NCBI GenBank assembly: GCA_035506435.1
Contig: DATJPK010000024.1
Span: 1 to 18,335, forward strand
Reading direction: 5' to 3'
Source: JACTUA01 sp035506435
GTDB lineage: Archaea > Halobacteriota > Methanomicrobia > Methanomicrobiales > JACTUA01
Length of the DNA stretch: 18,335 nt
Shown here: positions 8,426 to 15,357 of the stretch, in pieces
Layout of the letters: each line of letters starts with the position of its first letter
How positions within the stretch are numbered: the stretch's first letter is position 1
Made by a program: the position numbers and the translations under genes
The notes under the pieces: generated by a model
Database searches by the model: none
Told to the model about the DNA's origin: nothing
The model's input: the letters and a program-made list of their open reading frames with translations, nothing else

Positions 8426-8435
8426 CCGTGGAGAT

Positions 8436-9329
8436 TTACTTGAGGGCTGCGATCTCCTTGCGGAAGGCAACCCAGTAGATCACACCGACGAATAACAGCG
8501 CGCCCACGATGTTCCCGATGGTGACGATGATGAGGTTGCTCGTCCACATGGAGACCCAGTTCACCGAAGCGACCCATTTTGTCTGGTCTGCGATGAATCC
8601 CTGGGTGAAGATACCCGCCGGAATGAAGTACATATTGGCGACGGAGTGCTCGAACCCGGATGCGACGAAGGCCATGATCGGGAACCAGATCCCGAAGAAC
8701 TTGCCGATAAGGTCGTCTGCGCAGATCCCGAGGAGGATGGCGAGGTTCACGAGCCAGTTGCAGCCGATTGCCTTCAGGAAGGCCGACCACATGCCGGCGG
8801 TGCCGACATAGCTCGTCTTGGCTGCGGCAATCGCGATCGCACGCGTGCCGAAGGCCGTCACGGTCGCTGCTCCCGTGGCATCCCACGTCGAGAAGGGCCC
8901 GTATGCCATCAGGTACGCGTACCAGACGGATCCGATGAAGTTCCCGATGTAGACCCAGATCCAGAGGTTGATCACGCTTGCCCAGCTGATCTTGTGGACA
9001 AAGGCAGCCATCGGGGCAAGCATCGCGTCACCGGTGAAGAGTTCGGCACCCGTGAGCACGATGATAATGAGCCCAACCGGGAAAGTCGCACCCAGGATGA
9101 GCTGGGTCATACCGGCCGATGCAAAACCTCCCGCGACCGCTCCGGCGGTGATTTGCGCTGCCGAATAGGAAATGCCTGTACTACACACCGTGGCGAGAGC
9201 ACCACCCATGGCGATATACGCCCCGGCCATGAAGCCGCGGAGCAGCATGTTCCAGGCAGGCAATCCCGTCTTGTATTTACCGGCATCACCAGCCTTCGCC
9301 ACTATCTGTACTGGGGGATGAAATACCAT
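8436..9329 (-). CDS. fdhC: Formate transporter FdhC (FNT family)
   Basis: This protein brings formate across the cytoplasmic membrane for formate-dependent methanogenesis. The 297-residue length is typical of the formate/nitrite transporter family. It has six predicted membrane segments and the family signatures GAELFTGD (94-101), a conserved lysine (K171, in AKTSY) and GFEHSVANMYF (225-235), which contains the channel histidine H228. The ATG at 9329 is preceded by a strong ribosome binding site (GAGGTGA, seven bases upstream). The formate dehydrogenase genes are not adjacent but about 6 kb away on the same strand. It is divergent from a PAS/winged-helix regulator-like gene, and the OB-fold gene follows immediately. 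Confidence 0.95.
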   Translation of the reverse strand: MVFHPPVQIVAKAGDAGKYKTGLPAWNMLLRGFMAGAYIAMGGALATVCSTGISYSAAQITAGAVAGGFASAGMTQLILGATFPVGLIIIVLTGAELFTGDAMLAPMAAFVHKISWASVINLWIWVYIGNFIGSVWYAYLMAYGPFSTWDATGAATVTAFGTRAIAIAAAKTSYVGTAGMWSAFLKAIGCNWLVNLAILLGICADDLIGKFFGIWFPIMAFVASGFEHSVANMYFIPAGIFTQGFIADQTKWVASVNWVSMWTSNLIIVTIGNIVGALLFVGVIYWVAFRKEIAALK

Positions 9330-9336
9330 AGTTCAG

Positions 9337-9343
9337 TCACCTC
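9337..9343 (-). promoter_or_regulatory. Strong ribosome binding site of fdhC
   Basis: GAGGTGA on the minus strand, seven bases before the ATG, complements the usual archaeal 16S rRNA 3' end. It fixes the fdhC start and predicts efficient translation. Confidence 0.75.
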
Positions 9344-9413
9344 ACGTATATCCGACCTATACCAGCAACATGAGACCAATGGTGGATAGGTGTAATACAG
9401 GAATCTGCCAAAA

Positions 9414-9424
9414 TCTAATTAAAC
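9414..9424 (-). promoter_or_regulatory. Probable fdhC promoter (BRE and TATA)
   Basis: On the minus strand a purine-rich GGAAAGG is followed by TTTAATTAGA, fitting a BRE plus TATA box. A start about 25 bases downstream (near 9393) would give a leader of roughly 60 bases. A second candidate, GTTATAAG, lies further upstream at about 9437-9445. Confidence 0.5.
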
Positions 9425-9551
9425 CTTTCCAATTGTTCTTATAACGGCTGAATTGATGCCATACAGGCTTTCTTCGGCCAGCATTTTCCGGCCGGATTAT
9501 GAACTTCCGGCAAAGGTTAATGAATCCAGGGAAGGCTGACGGACACAGATT

Positions 9552-9559
9552 GTTTAATA
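9552..9559 (+). promoter_or_regulatory. TATA-like box for the PAS regulator gene
   Basis: GTTTAATA lies about 55 bases before the ATG at 9612. A start site near 9580 would fall downstream of the in-frame ATG at 9567, favouring 9612 as the start. Upstream, 9473-9494 has a short inverted repeat (CGGCC/GGCCG) that could be an operator, but the evidence is weak. Confidence 0.45.
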
Positions 9560-9611
9560 CCCCTGCATGAGAGAAGCTCTTCCAGGTACCTCTCCCGCCG
9601 GGTGTCTCTGG

Positions 9612-10544
9612 ATGAAGGGTTACGAACGGATCGCGATTCAGATCACGAACCTCCTCAGGGCAAGGCCGCGAGGGCTGACCATCACCGACATCTCCCAGGC
9701 CCTCCACATGAACCGGAACTCGGTGGCGAAGTACCTCGAAATTCTGGTCACCGCCGGAAAGGTGGAGAAGCAACGGATCGGCCGTGCCAAGATTTTCTTC
9801 CTTTCGCAGAAGGTCCCGATCTCCGCGATGCTCAACCTCTCCTCGGACATGATCCTGATCATCGACTCCCATTCACGTATCTGGTACGTGAACGAGAACC
9901 TTCTTGCATTCGAGGGGAAGACCCGGGCCGGTGTCATCGGGAAGGAGCTTCCCCCTCTCAACCTGGGCATTTTCTCCGATCCCGAAATCCGGGGACGGAT
10001 CGAACACCCGGAGGAGGACCAGGAGTTTCAGAAAGAGGCGGAGGTGAAGCGGGAGGACGGGACCACCTCCTTTTTCACCATCTCCCTCGTCTCGACCATC
10101 TTCGAGGACGGCTCCCGGGGTATCACCGTGATCGCCGAGGACATATCCGAGCGGAAGAAGGCAGAAAAGAGCCTGAAGGACCACCTCTTCTTCTTCCAGG
10201 AGCTCATTGACCGGGTGCCCTCACCGGTTTTCTATAAGGATACCCATGGGTACTACCTGGGGTGCAACCGTGCCTTCGAGGATTTCACCCGGAGGCCCCG
10301 GGACCAGATCCTGGACAGGAAGGCGGGCGAGGTGCTCCCCGCAGGGCTCGCCAACCGTTTCGAGGCCATGGACGCAACCGCTCTCAAGACGGGGACGACC
10401 CAGACCTTTGAGTCAAGTATCTTCTACGACGATGGCACTCACCGCAACTTTATCGTCTTCAAGGCCCCCTTCATGACGAGGGAGGGGTCCCAGGGAGGTG
10501 TCGTCGGGACTATTGTCGATACCACGCCATGGAAAGAGTCCTGA
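9612..10544 (+). CDS. Winged-helix plus two PAS domain protein (putative regulator)
   Basis: The 310-residue product begins with a winged helix-turn-helix domain (about 5-65; the turn includes TITDISQALHMNRNSVAKYL and a wing around KQRIGRAK). Two PAS domains follow (about 72-180, ending in the S-box-like EDISERKKAEK, and about 190-305, with VFYKDTHGYYLGCNRAFEDF and a PAC-like end GTIVDTTPWKES). No histidine kinase, GGDEF or output enzyme domain is present, so it is probably a one-component, ligand- or redox-sensing transcription regulator; the signal is unknown. The start at 9612 is favoured over 9567 because of the TATA position and a GGTGTC sequence just upstream. It is divergent from fdhC across 282 bases, which makes fdhC or itself a plausible target, but this is inference. 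Confidence 0.8.
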   Translation: MKGYERIAIQITNLLRARPRGLTITDISQALHMNRNSVAKYLEILVTAGKVEKQRIGRAKIFFLSQKVPISAMLNLSSDMILIIDSHSRIWYVNENLLAFEGKTRAGVIGKELPPLNLGIFSDPEIRGRIEHPEEDQEFQKEAEVKREDGTTSFFTISLVSTIFEDGSRGITVIAEDISERKKAEKSLKDHLFFFQELIDRVPSPVFYKDTHGYYLGCNRAFEDFTRRPRDQILDRKAGEVLPAGLANRFEAMDATALKTGTTQTFESSIFYDDGTHRNFIVFKAPFMTREGSQGGVVGTIVDTTPWKES

Positions 10545-10571
10545 AGGGGATTTTCGGGGTCACGGGGGACC

Positions 10572-10586
10572 GGCACCTGAGGTGCC
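10572..10586 (+). terminator. Hairpin after the PAS gene
   Basis: GGCACC, loop TGA, then GGTGCC forms a perfect six-base-pair stem 27 bases after the PAS gene stop. No T-run follows, so it may be an RNA-stability element or part of a termination signal rather than a classic terminator. Confidence 0.35.
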
Positions 10587-10835
10587 CACGGGGGCCTGAC
10601 GGGGGAGAGGGTCATCCATGGTGACTGAGCTGTTCCTCTGAGAGATCGACAACCGGCATGCGCGGCTCCGGGTCCGGATCGACCGGCCCCGGCAGAACTT
10701 TCACATGTGATATATAATGATACCGTATCAGAATTGGGCGCTTTTCTCAATTATGTCGCAAATTCAAGGGTTTTTCAGGGTGCTGCAAAGCATCAACGCA
10801 CGGCATATCCTTATTATAAACCGCCCATAATCCTG

Positions 10836-10847
10836 CTCTATAAATAA
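10836..10847 (+). promoter_or_regulatory. Likely main pilin promoter TATA box
   Basis: CTCTATAAATAA is the best TATA match in the region. It would place the transcript start near 10867, with a leader of about 30 bases to the ATG at 10900. A GTGATC element just before the start codon can pair with the 16S rRNA 3' end. Confidence 0.6.
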
Positions 10848-10899
10848 GGGCGAGGTTCCAGAAAAACTGCCCGTTACGTACAATAAAACGTGATCCATC

Positions 10900-11277
10900 A
10901 TGAAACAGGAAGATGCAGTCTCGCCGATCATTGGCGTGATCCTCATGGTCGCCGTTACGGTCATCCTCGCGGCAGTCATCGCCGCCTTCGTCTTCGGGAT
11001 GGCCGGAAGCGTGAGCCGGGGGAAATCTGTCGCTGCCACCGCCAAGCAGGTCGGAAACGACATTACCGTCACCTGGCACGGGGGCCAGGACAATGGCTAC
11101 GTTGCCGGGTACGGGGTCCTCCTCAAGGACACCCCTCCATCCTGGGTCAACACCGGTAACTCTGTCGGCAATACCACGAAATTCCTGAACAAGGGGACTA
11201 CGGGCCTCGACCACGTCGTCGTGAACGTGTCATTCACCGACGGTACTGCCCAGGTCGTCCTGGACACGTACGTCTGA
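10900..11277 (+). CDS. Archaeal type IV pilin 1
   Basis: This 125-residue pilin has a short class III signal region (MKQED) followed directly by the archaeal Pilin_N hydrophobic stretch AVSPIIGVILMVAVTVILAA (6-25), continuing to about residue 34. Cleavage by the archaeal prepilin peptidase would occur just before AVSP. The mature head (about 35-125) is small, rich in glycine, threonine and valine, and beta-stranded, ending AQVVLDTYV. Such subunits polymerise into surface pili used for adhesion. It is the first gene of a pilin cluster and a paralog of the next gene. The two share the same plan and a 28-base identical 3' end. Confidence 0.88.
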   Translation: MKQEDAVSPIIGVILMVAVTVILAAVIAAFVFGMAGSVSRGKSVAATAKQVGNDITVTWHGGQDNGYVAGYGVLLKDTPPSWVNTGNSVGNTTKFLNKGTTGLDHVVVNVSFTDGTAQVVLDTYV

Positions 11278-11297
11278 GCTCTCTCCGTGGAGTTGAA

Positions 11298-11717
11298 ATG
11301 GACATGTACAGAATGAAAAGGGATGATGCGGTTTCACCGGTGATCGGCGTCATTCTCATGGTCGCCATCACGGTAATCCTTGCCGCGGTCATTGCCGCAT
11401 TCGTGTTTGGCATGGCGGGCGGCATCTCGAAGACCAAGACGGTTGCGGCAACCGCCCGGCAGAACGGGAACGATATCATCGTCACCTGGCAGGGCGGGCA
11501 GGACAACGGGTACGTCGTCGGGTACGGGGTCACGATGAACGATAATTCCGGTTCGCTCTGTCCCGTCGCCGGGGACTGCGTTTTCGTGAATTACGGGAAC
11601 GCGGTCGGGAACTCAACGAAGTTCGGCGGCAAGGGCGACACGACGAACAACCACGTAGTTGTAAACGCCTCCTTCACCGATGGTTCCGGCCAGGTCGTCC
11701 TGGACACGTACGTCTGA
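11298..11717 (+). CDS. Archaeal type IV pilin 2
   Basis: This 139-residue paralog of pilin 1 has a slightly longer leader (MDMYRMKRDD) before AVSPVIGVILMVAITVILAA (11-30). The head aligns throughout with pilin 1 (NDIIVTWQGGQDNGYVVGYG against NDITVTWHGGQDNGYVAGYG). It differs by an insertion containing CPVAGDC, whose two cysteines could form a disulfide. A GGAG element at 11289-11292 precedes the ATG at 11298; in-frame ATGs at 11304 and 11313 are alternatives. The gap from pilin 1 is only 20 bases, so both are probably on one mRNA. The last 28 bases are identical to those of pilin 1, which suggests recent duplication or gene conversion. Confidence 0.88.
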   Translation: MDMYRMKRDDAVSPVIGVILMVAITVILAAVIAAFVFGMAGGISKTKTVAATARQNGNDIIVTWQGGQDNGYVVGYGVTMNDNSGSLCPVAGDCVFVNYGNAVGNSTKFGGKGDTTNNHVVVNASFTDGSGQVVLDTYV

Positions 11718-11737
11718 CCGGACCCGGGAACCCTCCC

Positions 11738-11763
11738 CTCCCCCGGCGTTGTGCCGGGGGGAG
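11738..11763 (+). terminator. Strong GC hairpin between pilin 2 and the LamG pilin-like gene
   Basis: CTCCCCCGGC (11738-11747), loop GTTGT (11748-11752) and GCCGGGGGGAG (11753-11763) form a stem of about ten base pairs with one bulged G. It begins 20 bases after the pilin 2 stop, and no T-run follows. It may act as a partial terminator or RNA-processing/stability element that keeps pilin mRNA more abundant than the downstream gene; this is inference. Confidence 0.55.
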
Positions 11764-11780
11764 ACACTCTCCCTTCGATC

Positions 11781-13313
11781 ATGACGCCTGACCGGAAAGG
11801 ATGGACGGGAAAGGCGGACCTCCCCGCGGTATCCGAGGTCGTCGGCTCCCTTATCCTCGTGGGCATTGTCGTTGTCGGGATGACCATCGGGGCTACCCTG
11901 CTCCTCTCCTCGCCTCTCCCGTCGAAGCTTCCTCACTTCAATGCAATCATCTCGAACCAGAGCAGGAACCTCTACATCCTCCATAAGGGCGGCGATCCCC
12001 TCATGGCTGGCGAGTACCAGATATTCGTCGACGGGGTGGACCGTACTTCCCTCTTTACCAATAATGGCGACAATCCATGGTCCGTGGGGGAAACCCTCTA
12101 CGCCTCGCTCCCCGACATGCCGGGTTCCGTCGCCCTCGTCCTGAACCAGTCGGGAGGCGGTTCGGTCCTGCTCTTCGGGAAGACGCTCGAAGGGGTGAAG
12201 AAGATCCCCGACCCGTCCAGCGTGGACTGGTACAACTTCAGCTCAAGCGGGGGCCGGTGCGACTGGGCTTACCGAAAGAGCATCACCATCCACGGCTCGC
12301 AGGTCGCCGGGTCCCTGACCGATTTCCCCGTCCTCGTTTCCCTCGCATCGGACCCTGAGCTCGCCGCCTCGGCACGGGCCGACGGAAAAGGCATCGTCTT
12401 CACCGCTGCGGACGGCACGACGAAACTCTCCCACGAGATCGAGTCCTTCACCAAGGCCACGGGGACCCTGGTCGCGTGGGTGAAGGTGCCCTCCCTTCCG
12501 GCAGGCCAGGACACCCTCCTCTGGATGTACTACGGGAACGTCGGGGCCGATGACCAGCAGGACGTCGCGAACACCTGGAGCTCGAACTTCAATGCCGTGT
12601 GGCACCTGAAGGAAACCGGCACCGGGGCCGCCGGCGAATACCTTGACAGTGCCGGGGCAAACGAGGGCCGGGGCGGTGGCGGGACGGGAGCCCAGGTCCC
12701 GGCCAGGGTCGCCGGGATGATGGACTTCGCCCAGCAGTTCGACGGGTCAAACGACAACATCGCCGCCGGGTCTGCCGGGAGTATCGACGATATCTTCGGG
12801 ACCGGCGGCACGCTTTCTGCCTGGATCTATCCCACCGGCCTCGGAGAGCTGAGCGAAGGAAGGATAGGCGACAAGGCATCCGGCACCACGGGCCAGACCG
12901 GGTGGTCTTTTTCCACGTACATGAACAACGAGCTTATGTTCCGGAAGGGTTTCGGGAACACGAGGGGGTACTGGAACACCCCCGCGGGCTCAGTCACCCT
13001 CAGCGCCTGGAATTACGTGACTGTCACCTACAACCAGGGAAACGTGGCCAACAACCCCTCCATCTACATAAACGGGGTCTCCCAGGCCATCACCGAGTCC
13101 TCCTCCCCTGCAGGTGCCGTCCAGTCCGATGCGGCGAACTCTCTCGTCCTCGGAAACCGGGGGACGAGCTACACTTTTGCCGGTATTATCGACGAGATCA
13201 GGGCGGCTAAGACCATCCGGTCCCCCCAGTGGATAGCGACCGAGTACGCGAACCAGAACGCCCCCGCCTCCTTTATCACCATCGGCGGGGAAGAGGAATG
13301 GTGGAAATGCTGA
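11781..13313 (+). CDS. Large pilin-like surface protein with DUF2341-like and LamG-like domains
   Basis: This 510-residue protein has a class III/pilin-like N-terminus: a short basic leader, then AVSEVVGSLILVGIVVVG (16-33) with a hydrophobic helix to about 44. A beta-rich region follows (about 50-140). Next comes a DUF2341-like domain (about 165-275, with YRKSITI, TDFPVLVSL, LLWMYYGN and NAVWHLKE), and then a concanavalin-like LamG domain (about 315-480, with FDGSNDNI, TLSAWIYP, WNYVTVTYNQ, IYINGVSQ and DEIRAAKTI). LamG-type folds often bind glycans, so this is a candidate minor or tip pilin with an adhesive head. That role is inferred from architecture and from its place after two pilin genes. 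The start at 11781 is chosen because an in-frame GTG at 11751 falls inside the hairpin. No clear ribosome binding site is seen. Confidence 0.8.
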   Translation: MTPDRKGWTGKADLPAVSEVVGSLILVGIVVVGMTIGATLLLSSPLPSKLPHFNAIISNQSRNLYILHKGGDPLMAGEYQIFVDGVDRTSLFTNNGDNPWSVGETLYASLPDMPGSVALVLNQSGGGSVLLFGKTLEGVKKIPDPSSVDWYNFSSSGGRCDWAYRKSITIHGSQVAGSLTDFPVLVSLASDPELAASARADGKGIVFTAADGTTKLSHEIESFTKATGTLVAWVKVPSLPAGQDTLLWMYYGNVGADDQQDVANTWSSNFNAVWHLKETGTGAAGEYLDSAGANEGRGGGGTGAQVPARVAGMMDFAQQFDGSNDNIAAGSAGSIDDIFGTGGTLSAWIYPTGLGELSEGRIGDKASGTTGQTGWSFSTYMNNELMFRKGFGNTRGYWNTPAGSVTLSAWNYVTVTYNQGNVANNPSIYINGVSQAITESSSPAGAVQSDAANSLVLGNRGTSYTFAGIIDEIRAAKTIRSPQWIATEYANQNAPASFITIGGEEEWWKC

Positions 13314-13377
13314 TGCACGGTGGACTGTCTCTCTGTGCACGCGGTCCATGATATGACCCGGGAAAGGGGCTCCTCCG

Positions 13378-15171
13378 GTGGGTTTTGGATTGGATGAGAT
13401 CACATTCAGGCGGATCATCCTCATCGCCCTCGTGATCGGGTTCGTGTCCGGTTTCGGATCCCTCCTCTTCTACGTCGGCCTGCAGACAGCCGTCTCGATC
13501 GTCGCATCGTTCCTCGGGTACCGGATGCCTGTGGAGGGACAGACCATGGTCCAGATCAACCAGTGGAGCCCGCCGGCCGCGCTGTGGCCCCTCCTGATCG
13601 TCCTCTGCGCCGGGGGTCTCCTTTCGGGCCTCATCGTGTACAGCCTCGCCCCCGAGGCCGAGGGGCACGGGACCGATGCTGCCATCAGGGCCTTCCACGG
13701 AGAGGGACGGATCCGGAAGCGGGTCCCGTTCCTGAAGGCGATCACGGCCATTATCACCATCTCATCGGGAGGAAGCGCCGGTAGGGAGGGGCCTGCCGCG
13801 CAGATATCGGCCGGGATCGGCTCGATGGTGGCCGAATTCCTCGGCCTCACCCCCCACGAACGGAGGATTGCCCTTGCTTCGGGCATCGGGGCCGGCATCG
13901 GGGCCATTTTCAAGGCACCCCTGGGCGGGGCCATCCTCTCGGCAGAAATCCTGTACCGGGACGATTTCGAAGTGGAGGCCGTGATCCCCTCGTTTCTCGC
14001 CTCCATCATTGCATACGCCATCTTCTCCCTGTTCGAGGGGTTCAACCCGATATTCGGGGGCGTTGAAATTTTCTGGACCATCCCCCAGATCCCCCTTTTC
14101 CTCGTCCTGGGCGCCCTGTGCGCCTGCCTCGCGCGCCTCTATATCCGGGTCTTTTACGGCAGCGAGGCATTGTTCCAGGAGTTGATCCGGCGGACGGGGC
14201 TGCCGCTCCACCTCAAACCTTTCCTCGGGGCCCTCACGATGGGTATCATCGTCCTGCTCACGGCCGTCCTCCTTCCCTCGGGAGAGCTCATTGCCCTCGG
14301 GAGTATGGGCTCGGGATACGGGTTCCTCCAGCTGGGACTCTACTCGATGCTTCCCATGGGGATGCTCCTCCTTCTCCCGTTCCTGAAGATCGTTACGACA
14401 TCCCTTACCATCGGGTCAGGGGGAAGCGGTGGCGTCTTTGCGCCGGGACTCCTGATCGGAGGGTCCTTCGGAGGGGCGACGGGCATGATCCTCCATATCC
14501 TCGCACCTGGCCTCGTTCCCCTTGACTCCCTGCCAGTCTTCGTCGTCATAGGCATGATCGCTACCTTCGGTTCTGCATCGCGGGCCCCCCTCGCGGTCAT
14601 GATCATGGTCACGGAGATGACCGGCAACTTTTCTGTCCTCGTTCCCGCCATGGGTGCAGTCGCCATCGCGGTTCTCCTCATCGGGAACGATACCATTTAC
14701 CGGGCGCAGGTCCCCGACCGGGCCCGGTCCGGGGCCCACCGGGGAGAATACCACCGCGAGATCCTGACCCGGATCCGGGTTGCCGACGCGATGACGCCCG
14801 GGGATGCTCTCGTGTCCTTTTCCCCCGACGATCCGGTCTCCCTCGTCCTCAGGAAAATGAACGAGACCTCTCACACGGGATTTCCGGTGGTGGAAAACCA
14901 TCGCCTCGCCGGCATCATCACGACCGGTTACTTCCGGGACGACGGCGTGTGGAATACGCTCGACACCCAGCTGGGCAGGGTAATGACAAGGGACCTCGTT
15001 ACCATATCCCCTGACGATAACCTGGAACATGCTCTCCAGCTCATGATACGGCACGAGATCCACCACCTCCCGGTAACGGATCCGAAAAATCCCGGTTCCC
15101 TGCTGGGATTGTTAACGAGAACGGATATAATGAAGGGGTACGTGAAGCACCTCGGGCAGGACTACCCCTGA
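13378..15171 (+). CDS. CLC-family chloride channel/transporter with two CBS domains
   Basis: CLC proteins move chloride through the membrane, either as channels or as Cl-/H+ antiporters. The 597-residue product has ten or more hydrophobic segments and the family motifs HGTDAAI (97-103), GREGP (135-139, gating glutamate E137) and GGVFAPGL (351-358). The gating glutamate is present, as expected for exchangers, but the mode cannot be settled from sequence. The cytoplasmic C-terminus (about 465-590) carries two CBS domains (VADAMTPGDALVSF and later GRVMTRDLVTISPDDN), which usually sense adenine nucleotides. The start is a GTG at 13378, with no in-frame ATG nearby. It lies 64 bases after the LamG pilin-like gene on the same strand and may be read from the same transcript. 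Confidence 0.92.
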   Translation: MGFGLDEITFRRIILIALVIGFVSGFGSLLFYVGLQTAVSIVASFLGYRMPVEGQTMVQINQWSPPAALWPLLIVLCAGGLLSGLIVYSLAPEAEGHGTDAAIRAFHGEGRIRKRVPFLKAITAIITISSGGSAGREGPAAQISAGIGSMVAEFLGLTPHERRIALASGIGAGIGAIFKAPLGGAILSAEILYRDDFEVEAVIPSFLASIIAYAIFSLFEGFNPIFGGVEIFWTIPQIPLFLVLGALCACLARLYIRVFYGSEALFQELIRRTGLPLHLKPFLGALTMGIIVLLTAVLLPSGELIALGSMGSGYGFLQLGLYSMLPMGMLLLLPFLKIVTTSLTIGSGGSGGVFAPGLLIGGSFGGATGMILHILAPGLVPLDSLPVFVVIGMIATFGSASRAPLAVMIMVTEMTGNFSVLVPAMGAVAIAVLLIGNDTIYRAQVPDRARSGAHRGEYHREILTRIRVADAMTPGDALVSFSPDDPVSLVLRKMNETSHTGFPVVENHRLAGIITTGYFRDDGVWNTLDTQLGRVMTRDLVTISPDDNLEHALQLMIRHEIHHLPVTDPKNPGSLLGLLTRTDIMKGYVKHLGQDYP

Positions 15172-15252
15172 AATCGCGACCTCCCGCGGCATACGGTTCC
15201 GGGTAGTGTCGGGATTTCCCTGCTCCATGGTCTTGAATACGGCGCCCCGTGT

Positions 15253-15342
15253 AAAGCGGGAGTTGAGAGAAGTAAGGCCCCCGGCTTCATTTTTTTAAAA
15301 CGACGTTTTTTGTAGAAAAAGCGGAGTTGAGAGAAATAGGGC
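15253..15342. repeat. Two-copy direct repeat between the CLC gene and fdhB
   Basis: Copies of about 25 bases at 15253-15278 and 15318-15342 share AAAGCGG and then GGAGTTGAGAGAA, an exact 13-base core at 15259-15271 and 15323-15335, followed by a GC-rich end. They are separated by an AT-rich stretch with T-runs. This looks like a duplicated terminator-tail unit. The origin is unknown. Confidence 0.6.
15290..15296 (+). terminator. T-run terminator after the CLC gene
   Basis: A run of seven T follows the GC-rich GGCCCCCGGC, and a six-T run follows at about 15306-15311. Archaeal transcription commonly ends at such T-runs, about 120 bases after the CLC stop. Confidence 0.5.
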
Positions 15343-15357
15343 GCCAGCCCTATTTCT
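15332..15357 (-). terminator. Perfect hairpin at the end of fdhB
   Basis: AGAAATAGGGC (15332-15342), loop GCCA (15343-15346) and GCCCTATTTCT (15347-15357) pair over 11 bases without mismatch. On the minus strand the first arm contains the fdhB stop codon, and a CTTTTTC run follows downstream (15321-15315). It is therefore a likely terminator or 3'-end stabiliser of the fdhA-fdhB transcript. Confidence 0.65.

Larger units (their letters stand above)
10545..10899 (+). other. Noncoding 355-base stretch between the PAS and pilin genes
   Basis: No convincing gene is seen. The first 140 or so bases are GC-rich and hold a hairpin (10572-10586) flanked by a direct repeat CACGGGGG (10561-10568 and 10587-10594). 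From about 10700 the sequence becomes AT-rich with several TATA-like elements: TATATAAT (about 10711-10718), TTATTATAAA (about 10811-10820) and CTCTATAAATAA (10836-10847). This composition shift marks the pilin promoter region, and more than one promoter may exist. Confidence 0.6.
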
